The position numbers were made by a program, and so were the translations under genes. A DNA stretch of 64,000 nucleotides, taken from the NCBI GenBank assembly GCA_020637895.1, contig JACKJP010000005.1, forward strand, positions 62,001-126,000, in the 5' to 3' direction. Below, piece by piece: positions 60,695-64,000 of the stretch (within the stretch, counting starts at the first letter, position 1; the number at the start of each line of letters is the position of its first letter). The notes beneath the pieces are model-generated. The model saw only the letters and a program-made list of their open reading frames with translations. It ran no database searches and was not told the DNA's origin. Source of the stretch: Rhodobiaceae bacterium. Lineage in GTDB: Bacteria > Pseudomonadota > Alphaproteobacteria > Rhizobiales > Tepidamorphaceae.

Positions 60695-61156
60695 TCAGGC
60701 CGGGGGCTGAAGGAACTCCACGGTTTCACCGTCGGGTCCGCGGGTGTAGATCAGACGCCATCCTTCGCGCGCGCCGGCTTTTGCCATTTGCGGCACGCCC
60801 TGCGGCCGCCATCCATGCGGCTCGATACGGGCCAGCAGGGCGTCAATATCGTCAACGATGAAGGCAATATGACCGTAGCCTGGGTCGAAGGGATCACCCG
60901 GCGCATCCGGCCTTGCAGGTCCGTCATATTCGAGCAGTTCAATCCGCTGACCCGCCAGTTCAACCATGGCGATCCGCACTGTCGCGTTCGGCGCGCCCGT
61001 CACCTCGCGCAGGAATTCGCCGCCGCTCTGGCTCTTGCTGACGAGGGTCGCTCCCATCACATCGACCCAAAACGCCTCCGCGCGATCCAGGGATGATACC
61101 GCAAAGCCGACATGGTCGGCGTGGCTGATGGTGAAGCCGGACGCGTTGCTGGTCAT
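60695..61156 (-). CDS. VOC family protein (glyoxalase/epimerase-like)
   Basis: A 153-residue protein of the vicinal-oxygen-chelate fold, built of two beta-alpha-beta-beta-beta modules. Metal-ligand-type residues are His in ADHVGFAV, Glu in IELLEYDG, His in GYGHIAFIV and Glu in ETVEFLQ. It resembles methylmalonyl-CoA epimerases and glyoxalase I relatives, but the substrate cannot be set. The ATG used is eight bases after the der stop; a longer frame overlaps der and is not supported. Confidence 0.85.
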   Translation of the reverse strand: MTSNASGFTISHADHVGFAVSSLDRAEAFWVDVMGATLVSKSQSGGEFLREVTGAPNATVRIAMVELAGQRIELLEYDGPARPDAPGDPFDPGYGHIAFIVDDIDALLARIEPHGWRPQGVPQMAKAGAREGWRLIYTRGPDGETVEFLQPPA

Positions 61157-61164
61157 CGCCGCCC

Positions 61165-62526
61165 CTAGTCCTTTGCGTAAGGGTTGTCGCCCTGCCGAAG
61201 GTAGAGGCGGATCGGCGTTCCGGCCAGATCGAATGTCTGGCGCAGTCCATTGACGATATAGCGCTTGTAAGAGTCGGGCAGTGCGTCGAGCTGGTTGCCG
61301 AAGAGGATGAAAGTCGGCGGGCGGGCTTTCGACTGAGTAATGTAGCGCAGTTTGATCCGGCGACCGCTGACGGCAGGCGGCGCATGCTGATCCACCCATT
61401 CGCCGAACCAGTCATTGAGCTTTGCCGTACGGACGCGCGTATTCCAGATGTCGTCTGCTTCGAAAACGGCCTTCATGAGCTTGTCGAGCCCGCGTCCGGT
61501 CAGGCCGGACACCGGGATCAGCTGCACGCCGGAAACCTGCGGCAACAGCCTCTCGGCGCGCTCGCGCAAAGCCTGCATCGCCTGGCTTGGATCGTCGACA
61601 AGATCCCATTTGGACAGTCCGATGACGAGCGCCCTTCCCTCACGGGCGATCAGATCGGCAAGCTGCAGATCCTGCTTTTCAAACGGCATCGTTGCGTCCA
61701 TCAGCAGGATCACAACTTCGGCAAAGCGGATCGAATTCAGCGTATCGGCAACGGAAAGCCTTTCCAGCTTGTCCTGAACACGGGCCTTGCGTCTCATGCC
61801 GGCGGTATCGATGAGACGCAGCTCGCGACCGTGCCACGACCATTCGAGCGTGATTGAATCGCGCGTGATGCCTGCCTCCGGCCCCGTCAGCAGCCTGTCG
61901 GCACCAACGATCCGATTGATGAGCGTCGATTTCCCGGCATTGGGCTGGCCGATCACGGCAATCCTCAGCGGACCGGCCGGGCGCTCGTCGGCATCTTCGG
62001 CTTCCGCAATTTCCGCCTCGGCCTCCCTGGCGCCGGCAAAATCGATCAACGCGCGGTAGAGATCGGGAATGCCCTCATTGTGCTCGGCCGACATGGGGAT
62101 CGGATCGCCAAGGCCAAACTCGTAGGCTTCATAGATGCCGGCCTCGGCGGCGTTGCCTTCGGCCTTGTTGGCCACAACGAGCACGGGACTGCCCGATTTA
62201 CGAAGCAGGCTTGCAAAGGCCCTGTCCAGCGGCGTGACGCCTGCGCGGGCATCGATCACGAAGAGGCTGATATCGGCCTCGGTAATCGCCATTTCCGTCT
62301 GGCGCCGCATGCGCGCTTCAAGCGAATCGTCGGTCGCCTCTTCAAATCCCGCCGTGTCGATGACGAGGAGATCGAGATCGCCGATCGTCGCTTCGCCTTC
62401 GCGTCGATCACGGGTGACGCCGGGCCGGTCGTCGACAAGCGCAAGTTTCCGCCCGACGAGGCGATTGAACAGCGTCGACTTGCCGACATTGGGCCGGCCC
62501 ACGATAGCGATCTTCAGATGGCGCAT
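61165..62526 (-). CDS. der: Ribosome biogenesis GTPase Der (EngA)
   Basis: A double GTPase needed for 50S subunit assembly. The 453-residue protein has two G domains in tandem: [14 protein letters not shown] near residue 10 and [14 protein letters not shown] near residue 190. Each carries DTAG ([20 protein letters not shown]) and an NKxD-like motif (VANKAEG, SKWDLVD). A KH-like C-terminal domain ends [15 protein letters not shown]. It follows bamB by 28 bases, the standard order. Confidence 0.97.
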   Translation of the reverse strand: MRHLKIAIVGRPNVGKSTLFNRLVGRKLALVDDRPGVTRDRREGEATIGDLDLLVIDTAGFEEATDDSLEARMRRQTEMAITEADISLFVIDARAGVTPLDRAFASLLRKSGSPVLVVANKAEGNAAEAGIYEAYEFGLGDPIPMSAEHNEGIPDLYRALIDFAGAREAEAEIAEAEDADERPAGPLRIAVIGQPNAGKSTLINRIVGADRLLTGPEAGITRDSITLEWSWHGRELRLIDTAGMRRKARVQDKLERLSVADTLNSIRFAEVVILLMDATMPFEKQDLQLADLIAREGRALVIGLSKWDLVDDPSQAMQALRERAERLLPQVSGVQLIPVSGLTGRGLDKLMKAVFEADDIWNTRVRTAKLNDWFGEWVDQHAPPAVSGRRIKLRYITQSKARPPTFILFGNQLDALPDSYKRYIVNGLRQTFDLAGTPIRLYLRQGDNPYAKD

Positions 62527-62554
62527 TGCCGGGTCCCCTGGCGGGCGACGCAGA

Positions 62555-63898
62555 TCAGTTGACGCCGGTCACCCTGCCATTGTCGTCGATGAAGACGACG
62601 CTGCCGTTGGCGGCGATCGGACGGACGTAGATCGGGCCGCTGGACTTGGTGCTGCCGACGATCTGACCGTTCACAGCGTTGGCGGTCAGGATTCGGCCAT
62701 CGGACGCCCCCAGCCAAAGCTGGCTGTTGGCGAGCACCGGACCCGACCACGAGGTGCCGGCTCCCGGCAGCGCGGTCTTCCAGCGCACATTGCCCGTTGC
62801 CCTGTCGAGCGCCAGCAAATCGCCGTTCAGCGTAACCAGGAAGACCGAATTTCCTGCAACGACCGGGGTTTGCGAACTGGCGATATTGCGCGCCCAGAGC
62901 CGTTCACCATTCTTTTCGGCGACCGCGACCATGCGTCCGCCGACGCCGACAGCATAGACGGTTCCGTTGCTGATCACCGGCGAACCCGCGACATCGCGCA
63001 AGCCCGAAACCGCGGAGAAGCGGCTTCCGCCGGTCAGCTGATCGCCCCAGACCGGCTCGCCCTTCGCCGTGTCGAACGCGATGATTTCGCCGGAGCTGTA
63101 GGGCACGACGACCCGGTTTCCGCTTACGGCCGGGCTGGATGTGGAAAGCAGGCCAGCCGTCTCGGGAATGCCGCGATAGCTCCAGATTTCCGTTCCGTCA
63201 TCGACTGATAGACTATGAATGACGTTGTCGGACGAAACGAGATAGACCCGGCCACCGGTCACCGTCGGCGCGCTGCGCGCGGGCGATTCAAGATCGTGGG
63301 TCCACAACACGGCGCCATTGGACGCATCCAGCGCATGGACCTTGCCATATCCGGTGGCAGCAAAGATGCGACCGTTATCGCCGGCAAGGCCGCCGCCAAA
63401 ACCGCCGCCGCTCTTCTCGCCCTCGGGCTTCAGCGACGTGCTCCAGCTACGGCCACCGCCGCCCAGAGCGGTTACCGTGGCCGCGGAATCCATCACATAG
63501 ATGCCGCCCTGATAGGAAATCGGGGAAACCGACAGCTTGCGTGCGGCAAGGCCGCCGCCAAAACCGACACGACTGTTGGAACCGCTGAGTGCGACGGACG
63601 TGGAAAATCCACCGCCACCGACGGCAAGATTGCCGGGCGAATTGCTCGCATTGCCGCCGGGCTGAGCCCAATCGCCGATCGCAGCAGGTGCCGGCAGGCT
63701 GACCGGTACGGCAGCCGCCTTCTCGTCCACGGCCGTCGGATCGCTGGACGCCAAAGCGGCATGGCGCTCGCCAGGCAATATCTCTTCCTTGGGGCCGAAG
63801 AATTTAAGGCCCGAAGGGACGACGTCTCCAACGGTCTCGCATCCGGCCAGACCCAGTGTGGCACTGCACAGGAGCAGTGTGGCGATCGCTTTGCGCAT
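62555..63898 (-). CDS. bamB: Outer membrane protein assembly factor BamB
   Basis: A lipoprotein part of the Bam complex that inserts barrel proteins into the outer membrane. The signal peptide ends in a lipobox LAGC (Cys near residue 19). The mature 430 residues form a PQQ-enzyme-like eight-bladed propeller, seen as repeated W/G-rich strands such as [19 protein letters not shown] and [13 protein letters not shown] Gly-rich segment ([17 protein letters not shown]) comes before the propeller. It lies between a likely TPR protein and der, the usual order. Confidence 0.93.
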   Translation of the reverse strand: MRKAIATLLLCSATLGLAGCETVGDVVPSGLKFFGPKEEILPGERHAALASSDPTAVDEKAAAVPVSLPAPAAIGDWAQPGGNASNSPGNLAVGGGGFSTSVALSGSNSRVGFGGGLAARKLSVSPISYQGGIYVMDSAATVTALGGGGRSWSTSLKPEGEKSGGGFGGGLAGDNGRIFAATGYGKVHALDASNGAVLWTHDLESPARSAPTVTGGRVYLVSSDNVIHSLSVDDGTEIWSYRGIPETAGLLSTSSPAVSGNRVVVPYSSGEIIAFDTAKGEPVWGDQLTGGSRFSAVSGLRDVAGSPVISNGTVYAVGVGGRMVAVAEKNGERLWARNIASSQTPVVAGNSVFLVTLNGDLLALDRATGNVRWKTALPGAGTSWSGPVLANSQLWLGASDGRILTANAVNGQIVGSTKSSGPIYVRPIAANGSVVFIDDNGRVTGVN

Positions 63899-63907
63899 GT
63901 CTTCTTC

Positions 63908-64000
63908 TCAACTCGTTTCTTTTGCGGCCCGTTGCGAGGCAATTACTGACAGCAGAACCTCCAGGCGCTGGCGCAGGTTCGGCGGCAGGTCGCCGTCGGC
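63908..64000 (-). CDS. 3' end of a gene upstream of bamB, probably a TPR protein
   Basis: Thirty codons stay open from the window edge to a TGA nine bases before the bamB start; they read ADGDLPPNLRQRLEVLLSVI and end ASQRAAKETS. Its tight spacing to bamB and the usual order of a tetratricopeptide-repeat (YfgM-like) gene before bamB and der suggest that identity. Too little is inside the window to prove it. Confidence 0.55.
   Translation of the reverse strand, partial: ADGDLPPNLRQRLEVLLSVIASQRAAKETS

Overview
The window looks like ordinary, gene-dense chromosome of a GC-rich alphaproteobacterium, most likely of the order Hyphomicrobiales (Rhizobiales). The evidence is a long adenosylcobalamin-dependent ribonucleotide reductase, a short Hda-type DnaA relative beside a permease and a CDP-alcohol phosphatidyltransferase, the lptF-lptG-lptD-surA-pdxA-rsmA run, the fabD-fabG-acpP-fabF-mltG-yicC-gmk run, and rpsF-rpsR-DUF2232-rplI-dnaB-alr-radA-cvpA-purF. 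I cannot name a genus. I see no rRNA, tRNA, CRISPR array, insertion sequence, prophage or plasmid function.

Layout. 0.2-4 kb: nrdJ with hairpins behind it. 4.2-11 kb: a CSS/EAL cyclic-di-GMP phosphodiesterase, a PfkB-type sugar kinase coupled to a family 2 glycosyltransferase, an opposing family 4 glycosyltransferase, and the malic enzyme maeB. 11-18 kb: aspS, rnd, ppx and ppk, with a PhoB-like box before ppk. 18-21.4 kb: hdaA, an AI-2E-family permease, a pgsA-like enzyme and a DUF2066 protein, all reading leftwards. 21.5-27.5 kb: purM-purN, a small secreted cysteine protein, a molybdopterin oxidoreductase divergent from a sulfotransferase, and a DHFR-like protein. 27.5-31.5 kb: ndk, then oxyR divergent from katG.

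31.5-32.4 kb is the one accessory-looking patch. A core of about 0.4 kb at roughly 25% GC (my hand count of 300 bases) encodes a small four-helix membrane protein whose end runs through the katG terminator. Next to it is a small secreted protein of unknown function. After this come an ABC-F ATPase, holC and pepA; the LPS-transport and outer-membrane block (lptF to rsmA, 36.6-44.2 kb); the cell-envelope and fatty-acid block on the minus strand (gmk to fabD, 44.2-50.6 kb); and the ribosomal protein and replication block on the plus strand (rpsF to purF and an SDR, 51-60.7 kb). The right end carries a VOC protein, der, bamB and the tail of a gene upstream of bamB.

Functionally the region serves nucleotide supply (nrdJ, purM, purN, purF, ndk, gmk), envelope building (glycosyltransferases, lptF/G/D, surA-like, bamB, fab genes, mltG, alr), polyphosphate turnover (ppk, ppx), replication and repair (dnaB, holC, hdaA, radA) and peroxide defence (oxyR, katG). 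I found no convincing new multi-gene system. The observations most worth checking are the AT-rich island, the PhoB-like box at ppk, the acpP/fabF terminator, the rpsF leader, and a family 4 glycosyltransferase lacking an expected acidic residue.
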